Source of the DNA: an uncultured Pelagibacteraceae bacterium
Lineage (GTDB): Bacteria; Pseudomonadota; Alphaproteobacteria; Pelagibacterales; Pelagibacteraceae
Assembly (NCBI GenBank): GCA_902543245.1
Contig: CACBXQ010000003.1
Location: forward strand, 35,285 to 99,284
Length of the DNA stretch: 64,000 nucleotides
Direction: 5' to 3'
Shown in pieces: positions 38,378 through 49,025 of this stretch. Under the pieces are notes generated by a model. That model made no database searches. It saw only the letters and a program-made list of their open reading frames with translations, and was not told the origin of the DNA. A program made the translations under genes and the position numbers. Each line of letters begins with the position of its first letter. The first letter of the stretch is position 1.

Positions 38378-39928
38378 TTAATTATAAATTTTATTTCTAG
38401 CCGACATAATTAGCTCATCAGCTTCACTCTTAGATAGAGCAAAATCTTCTAGATAACCCTTAATTTTCACTCTTTCGCCTTTTACTATATCAATGGCTCC
38501 TGTTAATTCATCCGACGATAAGTCTGCAAAATCTGAAAGCTTTAAAATTTTTTGCTCTCCTAAAGTCATTAACATGCCTGGTGTAAGACCTTTGTGTTCT
38601 ATCAATTCATTTTCTAATCCTAAATCTTTAATTCTTTTGGATATTTCCTCTTGGTCCTTTTTATAAAAATCATCTGCTCTTCCAATCAATTCCTTTGCGG
38701 TGTCATCTTCTATACCCTCAATTTTTGATAGATTTTCAACACTAGTATCTTTTATTTCTTCAATAGTCGAAAACCCTTCTGCAACTAGTAACTGACCTAA
38801 TGTTTCATCTAATTCTAAATTTTTAACAAGATTTTCTGTCTTCTCTTTAAAATCAATTTGTCTTCTTTCAGAATCTTCTTGATCTGTCATAATGTTAATT
38901 TCATAATTCAATAATTTTGTTGCTAATCTTACGTTTTGTCCTCTTCTTCCTATAGCTTTACTTAAATTATCCTCACTTAAAATTACATCTAACTTTTTTT
39001 GTTCATTGTCTACATTAACCCTTTGAACTTCAGCAGGTGACAGGGCGTTTGACACAACGATTGCTGGATCCTCTGACCAATTTACAATATCAATTTTTTC
39101 ACCTTGTAATTCGTTTACAACAGCTTGAACTCTGCTCCCTCTCATTCCAACACATGCTCCTACTGGATCTAAAGAATTATCAATAGCTTGAACACAAATT
39201 TTTGCTCTACTGCCTGGATCTCTAGCGGATGATTTTATTGAAATTAAACCATCATAAATTTCTGGAACTTCTTGTATAAACAGTTTTTCCATAAATTTTG
39301 GGTGTGCTCTTGATAAAAATATTTGTTGACCTCTTGTCTCTCTTCGAACGTCGTAGCAATATGCTTTTATCCTGTCGCCAGGTTTGATATTTTCTCTTGG
39401 AATTAATTCATTTTTTTGAATGATTGCTTCAGTTTTTCCTAAATCAACAATTACGTTACCAAATTCTAATCTTTTTACAATACCACTCAGAATAGAGTCC
39501 TTTTTGTCAATAAAATCGTTAAATTGTCTTTCTCTTTCTGCCTCTCTTACATTTAAACTAATAACTTGTTTAGCAGTTTGTGCTGCTATTCTACCAAAAT
39601 CAAATGATGGAAGTGTTTGAAGAACTTCATCTCCAATTTTTTTATTTTGGTTGCCATCTTCTATTTTTTGGGCTTCGTTTAGACTAATTTCTGTATTTGT
39701 ATTTTCTGGCTTATCAACAACTATTAGTTTTCTAAAAACTCCAATATCTCCACTATCTCTATCGATTTGGACTGTAATTTCATTTTCCTGACCAAACTTT
39801 GATTTCGCAGCCTTAGCAATACCACTTTCCATGGAGCTAATTATTAGCTCTTTATCAATAGATTTCTCTAAAGCTACAGCTTCAGCTATTCTAAGTAATT
39901 CCAGTTTATCAGCTCGTTTATTTAGCAT
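38378..39928 (-). CDS. nusA: Transcription termination/antitermination protein NusA
   Basis: 516 aa; ARDPGSRAKICV, DPVGACVGMRGSRVQAVVNELQGEKIDIV. Confidence 0.96.
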   Translation of the reverse strand: MLNKRADKLELLRIAEAVALEKSIDKELIISSMESGIAKAAKSKFGQENEITVQIDRDSGDIGVFRKLIVVDKPENTNTEISLNEAQKIEDGNQNKKIGDEVLQTLPSFDFGRIAAQTAKQVISLNVREAERERQFNDFIDKKDSILSGIVKRLEFGNVIVDLGKTEAIIQKNELIPRENIKPGDRIKAYCYDVRRETRGQQIFLSRAHPKFMEKLFIQEVPEIYDGLISIKSSARDPGSRAKICVQAIDNSLDPVGACVGMRGSRVQAVVNELQGEKIDIVNWSEDPAIVVSNALSPAEVQRVNVDNEQKKLDVILSEDNLSKAIGRRGQNVRLATKLLNYEINIMTDQEDSERRQIDFKEKTENLVKNLELDETLGQLLVAEGFSTIEEIKDTSVENLSKIEGIEDDTAKELIGRADDFYKKDQEEISKRIKDLGLENELIEHKGLTPGMLMTLGEQKILKLSDFADLSSDELTGAIDIVKGERVKIKGYLEDFALSKSEADELIMSARNKIYN

Positions 39929-39945
39929 AATGTTTTAATCCAAAA

Positions 39946-39969
39946 AAAAATGGGCCGAAGCCCATTTTT
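39946..39969 (-). terminator. Rho-independent terminator of metK with UUCG tetraloop
   Basis: Minus strand AAAAATGGGC-TTCG-GCCCATTTTTTTTT. Confidence 0.9.
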
Positions 39970-40024
39970 GAAATTTCAATAATGTAATCTTAATATAGGT
40001 AATTTTAAGAAATTTACAACTTTT

Positions 40025-41188
40025 TTACTTTTTAAAAACCTCTGATTTGTCAGTTTTTTCCCATGAAAAAGAGCCATCAGACTCAGGATTTCTTCCAAAG
40101 TGTCCATATGCGGCTGTTTTTTGATATATTGCTTTATTTAAACCAAGCATTTCTCTAATTCCTCTAGGGCTTAGATCAAAATTTTCATTTATCAATTTCT
40201 CAACATGCATATTTTTTTCTTCATCATTATCAAACAAATCTACATATATTGATAAAGGTTTTGAAACACCTATGGCATATGCTAATTGAATTAAACACTT
40301 GTCAGCAACTCCGGAAGCAACAACATTTTTTGCAAGGTATCTTGAAGCATATGCTGCGGATCTATCTACCTTTGTTGGGTCTTTTCCTGAAAAGGCACCC
40401 CCACCATGTGGTGCAGCTCCACCATATGTATCAACAATAATTTTTCTACCAGTTAAACCACTGTCTCCATCTGGACCACCTATTACAAAATTACCTGTTG
40501 GATTTATATAAATCTCATTTTCATCAAGGCTTCCTAATAAATTTTTTGGAATAGATTTTTCAATATACGGCATACAAAGCTCTTTTACTTTTGCTAAGTT
40601 AACGTCCTTCGAATGTTGTGTACTGATCACTACAGATTTTACAGCAGATGGCTTACCATTTTTATATTCAATCGTAATTTGACTTTTTGAATCAGGCTCA
40701 ATTCCATTCAAGTTACCTGATTTTCTGTCCTCAGCCATCAATCTAAGAATTTTATGTGAATAATGAATTGGAGCAGGCATTAGAACATCTGTTTCATTAC
40801 AAGCATATCCAAACATAATTCCTTGGTCACCAGCACCCTCATCTTTATTACCAGAGGAGTCAACTCCCATTGCAATATCAGCAGATTGTGAGTGTAAATG
40901 ACTTTCAACTTTAGTTGCGTCTCTCCAAGTAAAACCATCTTGGTCATAACCAATATCTTTAATGCAGTCTCTAACTTTGGATATTAATTCATCTTTATTA
41001 ATATCGGGTCCTCTTGTTTCTCCAGCAAGAACAACTTTGTTAGTAGTTGTTAAAGTTTCGCAAGCAACCCTAGCTTGTGGTTCCATACCTAAATATGTAT
41101 CAACAACCATGTCTGATATTCTATCACAGACTTTATCAGGGTGTCCTTCAGACACAGATTCACTTGTAAACAAATAGTCTTTTTTCAT
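40025..41188 (-). CDS. metK: S-adenosylmethionine synthetase
   Basis: 387 aa; [52 protein letters not shown]. Confidence 0.97.
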   Translation of the reverse strand: MKKDYLFTSESVSEGHPDKVCDRISDMVVDTYLGMEPQARVACETLTTTNKVVLAGETRGPDINKDELISKVRDCIKDIGYDQDGFTWRDATKVESHLHSQSADIAMGVDSSGNKDEGAGDQGIMFGYACNETDVLMPAPIHYSHKILRLMAEDRKSGNLNGIEPDSKSQITIEYKNGKPSAVKSVVISTQHSKDVNLAKVKELCMPYIEKSIPKNLLGSLDENEIYINPTGNFVIGGPDGDSGLTGRKIIVDTYGGAAPHGGGAFSGKDPTKVDRSAAYASRYLAKNVVASGVADKCLIQLAYAIGVSKPLSIYVDLFDNDEEKNMHVEKLINENFDLSPRGIREMLGLNKAIYQKTAAYGHFGRNPESDGSFSWEKTDKSEVFKK

Positions 41189-41190
41189 TA

Positions 41191-42711
41191 TTATCCCCTT
41201 TTGAATTTTGTTAAAAAAAGAAAAAAACTAATATAAATTAAGATTAAATAAAAGAAAATTTTATTACCTAGTGAAGAAAAAAGAGTTTTTTTTGTATTTC
41301 TATACTCTTTTAGTTCGATAAATCCCTTTTCAGTTGATTCAATTTTCTTCAGATAATTACCGGTAGGCTCAACAATAGCGGTAATACCATTATTTGTTGA
41401 ACGAATAACATATTTACCTTCCTCAATTGCCCTAAATTTTGAATGGGCAAAATGTTGATGAATTCCGATTGAATTTCCAAACCACCCGTCCTCTGAAATA
41501 TTCAGAATAAAATCGAAACTATCATTGTTGGGATTCAATTTACCTGTATCAATAATCTCATAACAAATTAGAGGTAAAAATTTTATACCATTTAAATTAA
41601 ATATCTCTCTATCTGATGATTCACTAAATGACTGATATCCTTGAGTAATTTTTTTTAAACCAATTTTTTTTAAAAAAACTTCAAACGGTAAATATTCTCC
41701 AAATGGTACAAGCTTATTTTTGTCATACTTTTTAATTAACTTTGTATTGTTGTCGACAATGACCATAGAATTATAAATATTATTTTCTTTCATTGAATTG
41801 ATGCCAATAATAATTTTGTGTTTGTCAGAAAAATTTTCTTTAAAAAAATTTTTATAATAACCTAAATCCTTTAAATAGATATTAAGTAAACCCTCAGGAA
41901 ATATAAATAAAGTATTGGTCTCCATCTCTGGCTTGCTAATTTTAACTAATTCTTTCAATATTGATTCAGGAGATGTTCCTTCAAAAAATTTATCCAGAGA
42001 AATGTTGGGAGAAATGATTTTAACTATAGATTGTAAATTATTAAGTTTATTTTTTTGATAATTTTTAATTGCAATAGAACCATATACATAATTTATAAAA
42101 CAAAAGACTATTGCTAAACTAGCAATTATTAATTGTTTTTTTAATTTTATTTTTAAAAGAAAAATAGATGGAATTAAAAAAATTGTTAATGCAAAAAGGT
42201 TTAGAGTGTAAGTGCCAACTATTGATAATAGTTGTATTGAGTTATAAAGATTTGTTAAACTATAAACAGTTATATTCCAAGGAAAATTAGTTAGTAGAGT
42301 CCCCCTTAAAAAATCTACTAATGACAAAATTATTATAAATAACAATAATGAAGATAAATCCTTTTTTTTATTAAAAATAGAAAATAATAAAATCGATAAT
42401 GCATAAAATAAACCAAGTAATAATGGCAGTAATATAAGAACTACTGGAATTAATGGTTTAAATATTTCTTCAAATGTCAAAGAGTTAGTTAACCAATAAA
42501 GATTTGAAAAAAAATAGCCAAAACCAAAAGACCACCCAATAAAAAAATTAAATTTAGTTTTATGATTTAAGGCAATATAAAATAATGTAGGAAAAACTAT
42601 AAAATTAAAAAAATAAAAACTATAAGGTGGTAATCCAAATGAACTTATAATTCCTAGCAATGATGAAATAATTAATATTAAACTTGGAATTAATAATTTA
42701 TTTCTTAGCAC
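41191..42711 (-). CDS. lnt: Apolipoprotein N-acyltransferase
   Basis: 506 aa; [63 protein letters not shown]. Confidence 0.94.
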   Translation of the reverse strand: MLRNKLLIPSLILIISSLLGIISSFGLPPYSFYFFNFIVFPTLFYIALNHKTKFNFFIGWSFGFGYFFSNLYWLTNSLTFEEIFKPLIPVVLILLPLLLGLFYALSILLFSIFNKKKDLSSLLLFIIILSLVDFLRGTLLTNFPWNITVYSLTNLYNSIQLLSIVGTYTLNLFALTIFLIPSIFLLKIKLKKQLIIASLAIVFCFINYVYGSIAIKNYQKNKLNNLQSIVKIISPNISLDKFFEGTSPESILKELVKISKPEMETNTLFIFPEGLLNIYLKDLGYYKNFFKENFSDKHKIIIGINSMKENNIYNSMVIVDNNTKLIKKYDKNKLVPFGEYLPFEVFLKKIGLKKITQGYQSFSESSDREIFNLNGIKFLPLICYEIIDTGKLNPNNDSFDFILNISEDGWFGNSIGIHQHFAHSKFRAIEEGKYVIRSTNNGITAIVEPTGNYLKKIESTEKGFIELKEYRNTKKTLFSSLGNKIFFYLILIYISFFLFLTKFKRG

Positions 42712-43135
42712 GATAATTCAATTTATTTATTAATTGGTTTTCTCTTTTTATCATCTTTAAATAATCTTTGTTTTTTTTATGATCATAACCAATTAAATGA
42801 AGGTATCCATGTATCCAAAGCCTATCAAGTTCATAATTAAAATTAGATAAATGTGATTTCTTATTTACAAATTCAAAACTGATAGCAATATCACCGATAT
42901 AGTCTTTTTTATCCAAGGGAAATGAGAGAACGTCTGTTGGTTTTTTTTTTCCTCTAAATTTAGAATTTAACTTTTTTATATTTTTATTATCAGTTAATAA
43001 AATAGAGAGTTCGATTTTTTTTTTTTTATTTAAAATTTTATTAAACTTATAAAATTTTTTATTAAAATAACTTTTTGGATTTTCAATTTTTTTTAACCAT
43101 TTCGGTGAGCCAAGATGTATATTTGCTTTGATCAT
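42698..43135 (-). CDS. ybeY: Endoribonuclease YbeY
   Basis: 145 aa; KKPTDVLSFPL, HGYLHLIGYDHKKNKD zinc-binding motif. Confidence 0.92.
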   Translation of the reverse strand: MIKANIHLGSPKWLKKIENPKSYFNKKFYKFNKILNKKKKIELSILLTDNKNIKKLNSKFRGKKKPTDVLSFPLDKKDYIGDIAISFEFVNKKSHLSNFNYELDRLWIHGYLHLIGYDHKKNKDYLKMIKRENQLINKLNYRAKK

Positions 43136-44142
43136 TCATTATTATTTTGATCAGAATATGCTTTGACAATTTTAGATACAAGAGGGTGCCTAACTACATC
43201 TGTATGATCGAAATCGACCACTGATATTTCCTTAAACCCTCCCAATATCTTCTTTGATCTTGCTAAACCCGACATAGATTTATTAGGCAAGTCGATCTGT
43301 GAAGGATCTCCATTTATAATAATTTTAGAATTTTCTCCTATCCTAGTTAAAAACATTTTTATTTGAGTATCAGTCGCATTTTGAGCTTCATCTAAAATTG
43401 CAAAAGAATTTTTTAATGTTCTCCCTCTCATAAATGCAAGAGGCGCAATTTCTATATCACCAACTTCAATTCTTTTTTGAATTTTTTCATAATCATATAA
43501 ATCATAAAGTGAATCATATAAAGGTCTAAGATAAGGATCTACTTTTTCTCTCATATCTCCAGGTAAAAAACCAAGTCTTTCGCCTGCCTCCACTGCTGGC
43601 CTTGATAATATTATTCTTTCAATCTTTTTTTCTAATAACATTGTAAGTGCTACTGCGACAGCCAAGAATGTTTTTCCTGTACCAGCAGGTCCAGCAGAAA
43701 TTATTATGTCGCTTTCTTTTAAGGCTCTAACATATTTTTTCTGTCTCTCAGATCTTGGTATAACAGAGGTTTTTGGGGTTTTGATAATATATTCAATTTT
43801 TTGATTTTCATTTTTTGAATTTTCATTAACCATAAATTTATTTAACGAAGAAACTATATCTTTTTTTTCTATACTTCCATTATTTTTGTACTGCTCAACT
43901 AAAAATATAATTGAATTTTTAATAATTTCATTCTTTCCATTACTATTTTTAATTATAATAGAGTTACCTCTAAAATAGAGTTTTGTTTCTGTTAATTTTT
44001 CAAGTTCATTTAAATTTGAATTAAATTCTCCTAAAACTCCAGAAAGTATTTGGTTATTTTGAAAAATAATACTTAACGTATCATTTTCAGAATACACAAA
44101 TTTAAGATTGTTTATATTATTTTTTAAGGGATAATTTTTCAA
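43132..44142 (-). CDS. PhoH-like ATPase
   Basis: 336 aa; IISAGPAGTGKTFLAVAVAL, LSRPAVEAGERLGFLPGDMREKVDPYLRPLYD. Confidence 0.93.
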   Translation of the reverse strand: MKNYPLKNNINNLKFVYSENDTLSIIFQNNQILSGVLGEFNSNLNELEKLTETKLYFRGNSIIIKNSNGKNEIIKNSIIFLVEQYKNNGSIEKKDIVSSLNKFMVNENSKNENQKIEYIIKTPKTSVIPRSERQKKYVRALKESDIIISAGPAGTGKTFLAVAVALTMLLEKKIERIILSRPAVEAGERLGFLPGDMREKVDPYLRPLYDSLYDLYDYEKIQKRIEVGDIEIAPLAFMRGRTLKNSFAILDEAQNATDTQIKMFLTRIGENSKIIINGDPSQIDLPNKSMSGLARSKKILGGFKEISVVDFDHTDVVRHPLVSKIVKAYSDQNNNE

Positions 44143-44144
44143 AT

Positions 44145-45464
44145 TTAAAGCACCATACTTCCAAAAAGATTTACTTTATTAGTTTTAGTTATATTAACTT
44201 TAATAGTTTCTCCAGTTATATTTTTATTACAATCTATAAAGACAGGTGTGATATCTTCTGCTCTACCAAAATATTGATTATTAACTTTAGTTTTATTCTC
44301 GACAAGTACATCAATTGTTTTATTTATGTATTTTTTGTTCTTTTCATTCTGGAAATAAAATAATTTATCTTGAATTATTTTTAACCTTTCTTTGGCTTTA
44401 TCTTTGTCTATCTGTCTTAAATTTGAAGCAACTGTTCCTGGTCTTGGACTAAAGATATAAGAGAAAGAATTTGTAAATCCTACTTCATTTATTAAATCCA
44501 TAGTATCTTTAAAATCAGCATCATTTTCATCTGGATAAGCAACTATAAAATCACTTGCAAATACAGTATTAGGATTTGTTTTTTTAATTTTTTTATAAAC
44601 ATTTAAATAATCCTCAACAGTATGTTTTCTATTCATTAATTTAAGAATTTTATTTGATCCACTTTGAACAGGTAAATGCACTAGTGGCATAAGTTTTTTA
44701 CTTGTAGAATAACATTCTATCAAATCATCTGTCATATCTCTAGGATGGGATGTGGTATATCTTATTCTTTTTAAATCGTTTATTTTTTCTAAATTAAGAA
44801 TTAAATCTGAAAGCTTGTATGTCTTATTGTTTTTATCATAATTATATGCATTTACATTTTGACCAAGTAAAGTTATTTCTCTAACACCATTGCTAACTAA
44901 TTGTTCAGCCTCTTCTAATATTCTTTCAGGTGGTCTAGAATATTCTGGGCCTCTGGTGAAAGGAACGACACAAAAACTGCAAAATTTATCACATCCTTCT
45001 TGAATAGTTAAAAAGGAAGAAATCTTATTATCAGAATTTTTTATCTCGCTCAGATAATTAAATTTTTCAATACTATCAAATTCGGTTTCTTCAATTTTTT
45101 CTTTTTTGGTTGATTGTTCCAAAATTTTTTCATTAATCTTATGATAAGATTGTGGTCCAATTACAATATCAATGTATGGTTCTCTTTTTTGGATTTCGCT
45201 ATTTTCTGCTTGTGCTACACAACCAGCTAATATCACTAGTGGTTTTTTTTTATTTCTATAATTTTTTTTTAATCTTCCAATATCATCAAAAACTTTTTCT
45301 TTTGCCTTATCTCTAATATGACAAGTATTTAAAATATAGCAATCCGTTTCGTTATAGTCAGTAGTTTTAAAAAATCCAATTTTTTTGATGGTGTCTGCAA
45401 TACGATTAGAATCATACTCGTTCATTTGACACCCAAATGTTTTAATAAAAAATTTTTTTTGCAT
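44145..45464 (-). CDS. miaB: tRNA-2-methylthio-N6-dimethylallyladenosine synthase
   Basis: MQKKFFIKTFGCQMNEYDS, EGCDKFCSFCVVPFTRGPEYSR, TRAM-like C-terminus. Confidence 0.95.
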   Translation of the reverse strand: MQKKFFIKTFGCQMNEYDSNRIADTIKKIGFFKTTDYNETDCYILNTCHIRDKAKEKVFDDIGRLKKNYRNKKKPLVILAGCVAQAENSEIQKREPYIDIVIGPQSYHKINEKILEQSTKKEKIEETEFDSIEKFNYLSEIKNSDNKISSFLTIQEGCDKFCSFCVVPFTRGPEYSRPPERILEEAEQLVSNGVREITLLGQNVNAYNYDKNNKTYKLSDLILNLEKINDLKRIRYTTSHPRDMTDDLIECYSTSKKLMPLVHLPVQSGSNKILKLMNRKHTVEDYLNVYKKIKKTNPNTVFASDFIVAYPDENDADFKDTMDLINEVGFTNSFSYIFSPRPGTVASNLRQIDKDKAKERLKIIQDKLFYFQNEKNKKYINKTIDVLVENKTKVNNQYFGRAEDITPVFIDCNKNITGETIKVNITKTNKVNLFGSMVL

Positions 45465-45468
45465 ATAG

Positions 45469-45879
45469 TTAAGATTTTTTCTTAACTCCATATAATTCTA
45501 GTTTATGGTCCACTAATTCGTATCCATATTTTTCAGCAACTTTTTTTTGAAGTTTTTCTATTTCTTCATCAACAAATTCAATTATTTCTCCTGATTTTAT
45601 ATCAATTAAATGATCATGGTGACCCTCATTTAATTCCTCATACCTAGCCTTATCTCCTTTGAACTCATGCTTTGCTAATATTCCAGACTCTTCAAATAAT
45701 TTAACTGTACGATAGACTGTGGCAATGCTTATCTTTGAATCTACTTTTGAAACTCTGTTATATAATTCATCCACATTTGGATGATCATTAGACTCTGACA
45801 TTACTTTTGCAATTATTCTTCTCTGCTCAGTAAGTTTAACTCCTTTTAATTCACATTTTTTTTCAATTGAATCTGACAT
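45469..45879 (-). CDS. fur: Fur-family transcriptional regulator
   Basis: 136 aa; KLTEQRRIIAKVMSESNDHPNVDELYNRV, HHDHLIDIKSGEIIEFVDEEIEKLQ. Confidence 0.88.
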   Translation of the reverse strand: MSDSIEKKCELKGVKLTEQRRIIAKVMSESNDHPNVDELYNRVSKVDSKISIATVYRTVKLFEESGILAKHEFKGDKARYEELNEGHHDHLIDIKSGEIIEFVDEEIEKLQKKVAEKYGYELVDHKLELYGVKKKS

Positions 45880-45893
45880 ATTATAATTAAACT

Positions 45894-46265
45894 CTAATAT
45901 ATGGTTTTAATCAAATTTTTTTTATAATTACCTTTTTTAAACAATTTAATAATATTTAGGTAGTTATTATCTTTTAAATCATTACCATTAAAGCCATAAA
46001 AATCTATGTTATTGCTCACTGAAATAGCTTTTGTTATAGCAATAGAGATCCTCAGACTTGAAAATCTACCTGGTCCTTGATTTACAAGTATATTATTAAT
46101 TTTTTTTAAATGTATATTATGACCTTTTAGAAATTTAAATAATATGTTCGTAATTTTTTCAAAATTAATTTTACTTGCTATAAAAGATTTAGAATATGAT
46201 TTATTGTTATAATATAGAAAAAAATAAACTTTATCTGATGCGGCATCTATGATTAAAAAATTCAT
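45894..46265 (-). CDS. tsaB: Short TsaB-like tRNA threonylcarbamoyladenosine biosynthesis protein
   Basis: Start MNFLIIDAASDKVYFFLYYNN; ILVNQGPGRFSSLRISIAITKAIS; only 123 aa. Confidence 0.78.
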   Translation of the reverse strand: MNFLIIDAASDKVYFFLYYNNKSYSKSFIASKINFEKITNILFKFLKGHNIHLKKINNILVNQGPGRFSSLRISIAITKAISVSNNIDFYGFNGNDLKDNNYLNIIKLFKKGNYKKNLIKTIY

Positions 46266-47280
46266 AATATTTTTTATTTGTAACATTTTTACATTTTCAA
46301 ATCTATTAGCTGAAGAAAAAAAATTTAGTCCAGCAGATAATGGAGTAATAGCTCTCATGTACCATAGATTTGATGAAACTAAATATCCTTCTACAAATAT
46401 TAATATGAACGATTTTAAAGAACATATGAATATAATTTTAAAAAAAAACTATAGTTTTTATAACCCAAATAATTTTAATTTTGATTTTTTTAAACCAAAG
46501 GCAAATAAAAAGTTTTTGTTAACTATTGATGACGCGTTTACCTCATTTTACGAAAATGCTTGGCCATACCTAAAACAAAAAAAAATTCCCTTTATACTTT
46601 TCGTTTCAACTCAAAGTGTTGGTAAAAGAGGATATATGACGTGGGAACAAATTAAAGAAGTTGAAAATAGTTCTTTTGGATTTATAGGAAATCATTCTCA
46701 TTCGCATGAATATTTAGTTAAATATCCCTTTGAAGATTTTAGAAATGATATTGATACATCAATAAAAATTTTAAAAAAAAACATTGGCTACAATCCAATT
46801 TTTTTCTCATATCCTTTTGGAGAATATAGTCTTTTACAAAAACAATATATTGCAAAGAAATTTAGTTTTGGTTTTGGACAAAATTCTGGTGTGATAGATT
46901 TAAATAAAGATGTTTTTGAACTGCCTAGGTTTCCCATAAATGAGAAGTATGGTGATTTAAAAAGATTTAATTTTTTAGTTGATTTATTGCCTTTACAATA
47001 CAAAAGTTTGTTACCTAATGATAAATTTATCACTGAGTCAAAAAATAACCCACCATTAGTTAAAATAGATTTTTTTGAGGAGCAAAAAAATATAAATAAT
47101 ATTAATTGTTATTCTAATAATGGTTCTGATTGGTCTAAAACTGAGATCATATATCTCAACAAAAGTTTAAAATTGAATTTTACCGAAAAATTCAATCTTA
47201 GAAGAGGCCGTATTAATTGCTCCTTAAATGATGAACAAGGATGGAGATGGCTAGGGATCCAATTTACTTTTAAAAACTAG
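46249..47280 (+). CDS. Polysaccharide deacetylase family protein, secreted
   Basis: 343 aa; signal peptide, VIALMYHRFDE, FLLTIDDAFTSFYENAWPYLK, GNHSHSHEYL. Confidence 0.88.
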   Translation: MIKKFIIFFICNIFTFSNLLAEEKKFSPADNGVIALMYHRFDETKYPSTNINMNDFKEHMNIILKKNYSFYNPNNFNFDFFKPKANKKFLLTIDDAFTSFYENAWPYLKQKKIPFILFVSTQSVGKRGYMTWEQIKEVENSSFGFIGNHSHSHEYLVKYPFEDFRNDIDTSIKILKKNIGYNPIFFSYPFGEYSLLQKQYIAKKFSFGFGQNSGVIDLNKDVFELPRFPINEKYGDLKRFNFLVDLLPLQYKSLLPNDKFITESKNNPPLVKIDFFEEQKNINNINCYSNNGSDWSKTEIIYLNKSLKLNFTEKFNLRRGRINCSLNDEQGWRWLGIQFTFKN

Positions 47281-48350
47281 ATTTGTTTTTTAATAATATT
47301 CTTTTTTTTCAAAAGTTTAACATCATCAAATTCCTTAAGGGAATTTTGAACTATGATTTTTTTTAAAATCTTAGTATATTCAAAACCTGTCTCAGCATAT
47401 TTATCAAGGTAATCAGCTAACAGTATACTATCTAAACTCTCATCATTATCTCTTGCTTCAGCCCTTTTCATTCTAAATTCTCTATAACTACTGTGAGTGT
47501 TTAAATTTCTATGATATGCACGTACAGAAGCTTTTAATATTTGAAATTTCATAACTTTATGATTTTCGTTGTCACTTGATTTGAGTGGCTTAATTCCTGT
47601 ACCTGAATAAGTCCATTGGCCAAATAAAGCGTTTCCTTCAATTGCAAATCTAGATGTTCCCCAACCTGTTTCCTTAGCTGCTTGTGCAATCGTTAGTGAC
47701 GTTGGAATTATATCCATTCTAATCTTAAGAGAGAGTATATCTTTATTTTTAACACCATATTGTTTAAATTTAGCATTTAACCATTTTAATTCATTATCAG
47801 AATTTGAATTTTTATTTAAAATTGAAAATAGAATTGCTCTGTCTTTTAAGATTTTTTCATTTTCCTCAATTATTAGTGGTAAAACAATTTTAATAAATAA
47901 ATTTTTTCTGTCTTTCGTATTTTCAATATTTTTTATTTCTTTTGGTAAAAAACGTAAATCCACAGGTTTAACAACTTTATTCTTCCTTACGTCGTTTAGA
48001 TTATAATTTATAGTTTTAAATAACTCTTGAAGTATTATTGCATCTAATCTTTCATCATCATTACTTGGTGTTTCTTCGACTAAAACATCATCATATATGA
48101 AGGCAGAATAAGATTCGTTATTATTTTCTATCAAGTCTTCGAAATTTTGACCATTTAATACTTTTTCTAAAATAATTTTAGATTTATTTTCCGCCTCATA
48201 ATTATTTAAATCTAATATTTTTTTAATTTCGATAATTTTAGGAGTGATTGCGAAAAAACTTATAATAATTAAACTTGCAAAACAAGTTAAGTAAAAACTC
48301 TTAAGAAGTTTATCAAAACTCATACTTTGATTTTTATCAAGCTTTGACAT
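47277..48350 (-). CDS. Bax-like glucosaminidase-domain protein
   Basis: MSKLDKNQSMSFDKLL start; TSLTIAQAAKETGWGTSRFAIEGNALFGQWTY. Confidence 0.82.
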   Translation of the reverse strand: MSKLDKNQSMSFDKLLKSFYLTCFASLIIISFFAITPKIIEIKKILDLNNYEAENKSKIILEKVLNGQNFEDLIENNNESYSAFIYDDVLVEETPSNDDERLDAIILQELFKTINYNLNDVRKNKVVKPVDLRFLPKEIKNIENTKDRKNLFIKIVLPLIIEENEKILKDRAILFSILNKNSNSDNELKWLNAKFKQYGVKNKDILSLKIRMDIIPTSLTIAQAAKETGWGTSRFAIEGNALFGQWTYSGTGIKPLKSSDNENHKVMKFQILKASVRAYHRNLNTHSSYREFRMKRAEARDNDESLDSILLADYLDKYAETGFEYTKILKKIIVQNSLKEFDDVKLLKKKNIIKKQI

Positions 48351-48434
48351 TATGATTATTTTATTTTTAACAAGTTTATTTAGCCTTAATAGCTTCTTAT
48401 ATGAAAGATGAGACTTAATCATGTTAAAATAATA

Positions 48435-48980
48435 TTAAATTGCTTCAACTGATTTAACTTCGGGAATGTAATGTGAAAGAAGATTTTGTACTCCATTTTT
48501 TAACGTCATAGTTGAGCTTGGACAGCCAGAACAACTACCTTTAAGCTCTACTTTAACAACACCATTTTTAAATTCCTTAAATTTTATATCACCACCATCT
48601 TTTTCTACTGCAGGTTTTACTTTTGTATTTAACAAATCGATTATTTGTTTTTCAATTTCAGGTAGATTTTCATCAATTGATAAATCATTAAGAGACTTAT
48701 CAATGACAACTTCGTTACCGGAGATATAATGTTCATTGATTAAAGATATAGCTATATGTTTTATATCATCCCATGGAGTTTCGTTGCTCTTATTAATTGA
48801 GATAAAATCTTTAGAAAGAAACACACCTTCGACACCGTTAACAGATAACAAATTCCTTATTAAATTATTATTTACATTATCTTTTTTTGTAACTTCAAAG
48901 GATCCAGAATTACATACTGTTTTTCCTGGTAAAAACTTTAAAGAATTTGGGTTAGGTGTTTTTTCAGTTTGTATGTACAT
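48435..48980 (-). CDS. NifU-family Fe-S scaffold protein (Nfu)
   Basis: 181 aa; MYIQTEKTPNPNSLKFLPG, VKPAVEKDGGDIKF, LKGSCSGCPSSTMTLKNGV. Confidence 0.94.
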   Translation of the reverse strand: MYIQTEKTPNPNSLKFLPGKTVCNSGSFEVTKKDNVNNNLIRNLLSVNGVEGVFLSKDFISINKSNETPWDDIKHIAISLINEHYISGNEVVIDKSLNDLSIDENLPEIEKQIIDLLNTKVKPAVEKDGGDIKFKEFKNGVVKVELKGSCSGCPSSTMTLKNGVQNLLSHYIPEVKSVEAI

Positions 48981-49025
48981 GATATTAATATAGTTATTAA
49001 ATTAACATAATAAAGTGCTAAATTA

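Noticed and set aside
40249-40511. Overlapping plus-strand ORFs within metK
   Set aside because: Antisense to a highly conserved gene; no recognisable domain
40754-40764. TGTGAATAA, matching a DnaA box on the minus strand
   Set aside because: Single isolated copy inside metK; expected by chance and not an origin
45869-45899. ATTATAATTAAACTCTAA near the fur start, similar to the irr/prx motif
   Set aside because: Spacing differs by several nt and such AT-rich matches arise by chance
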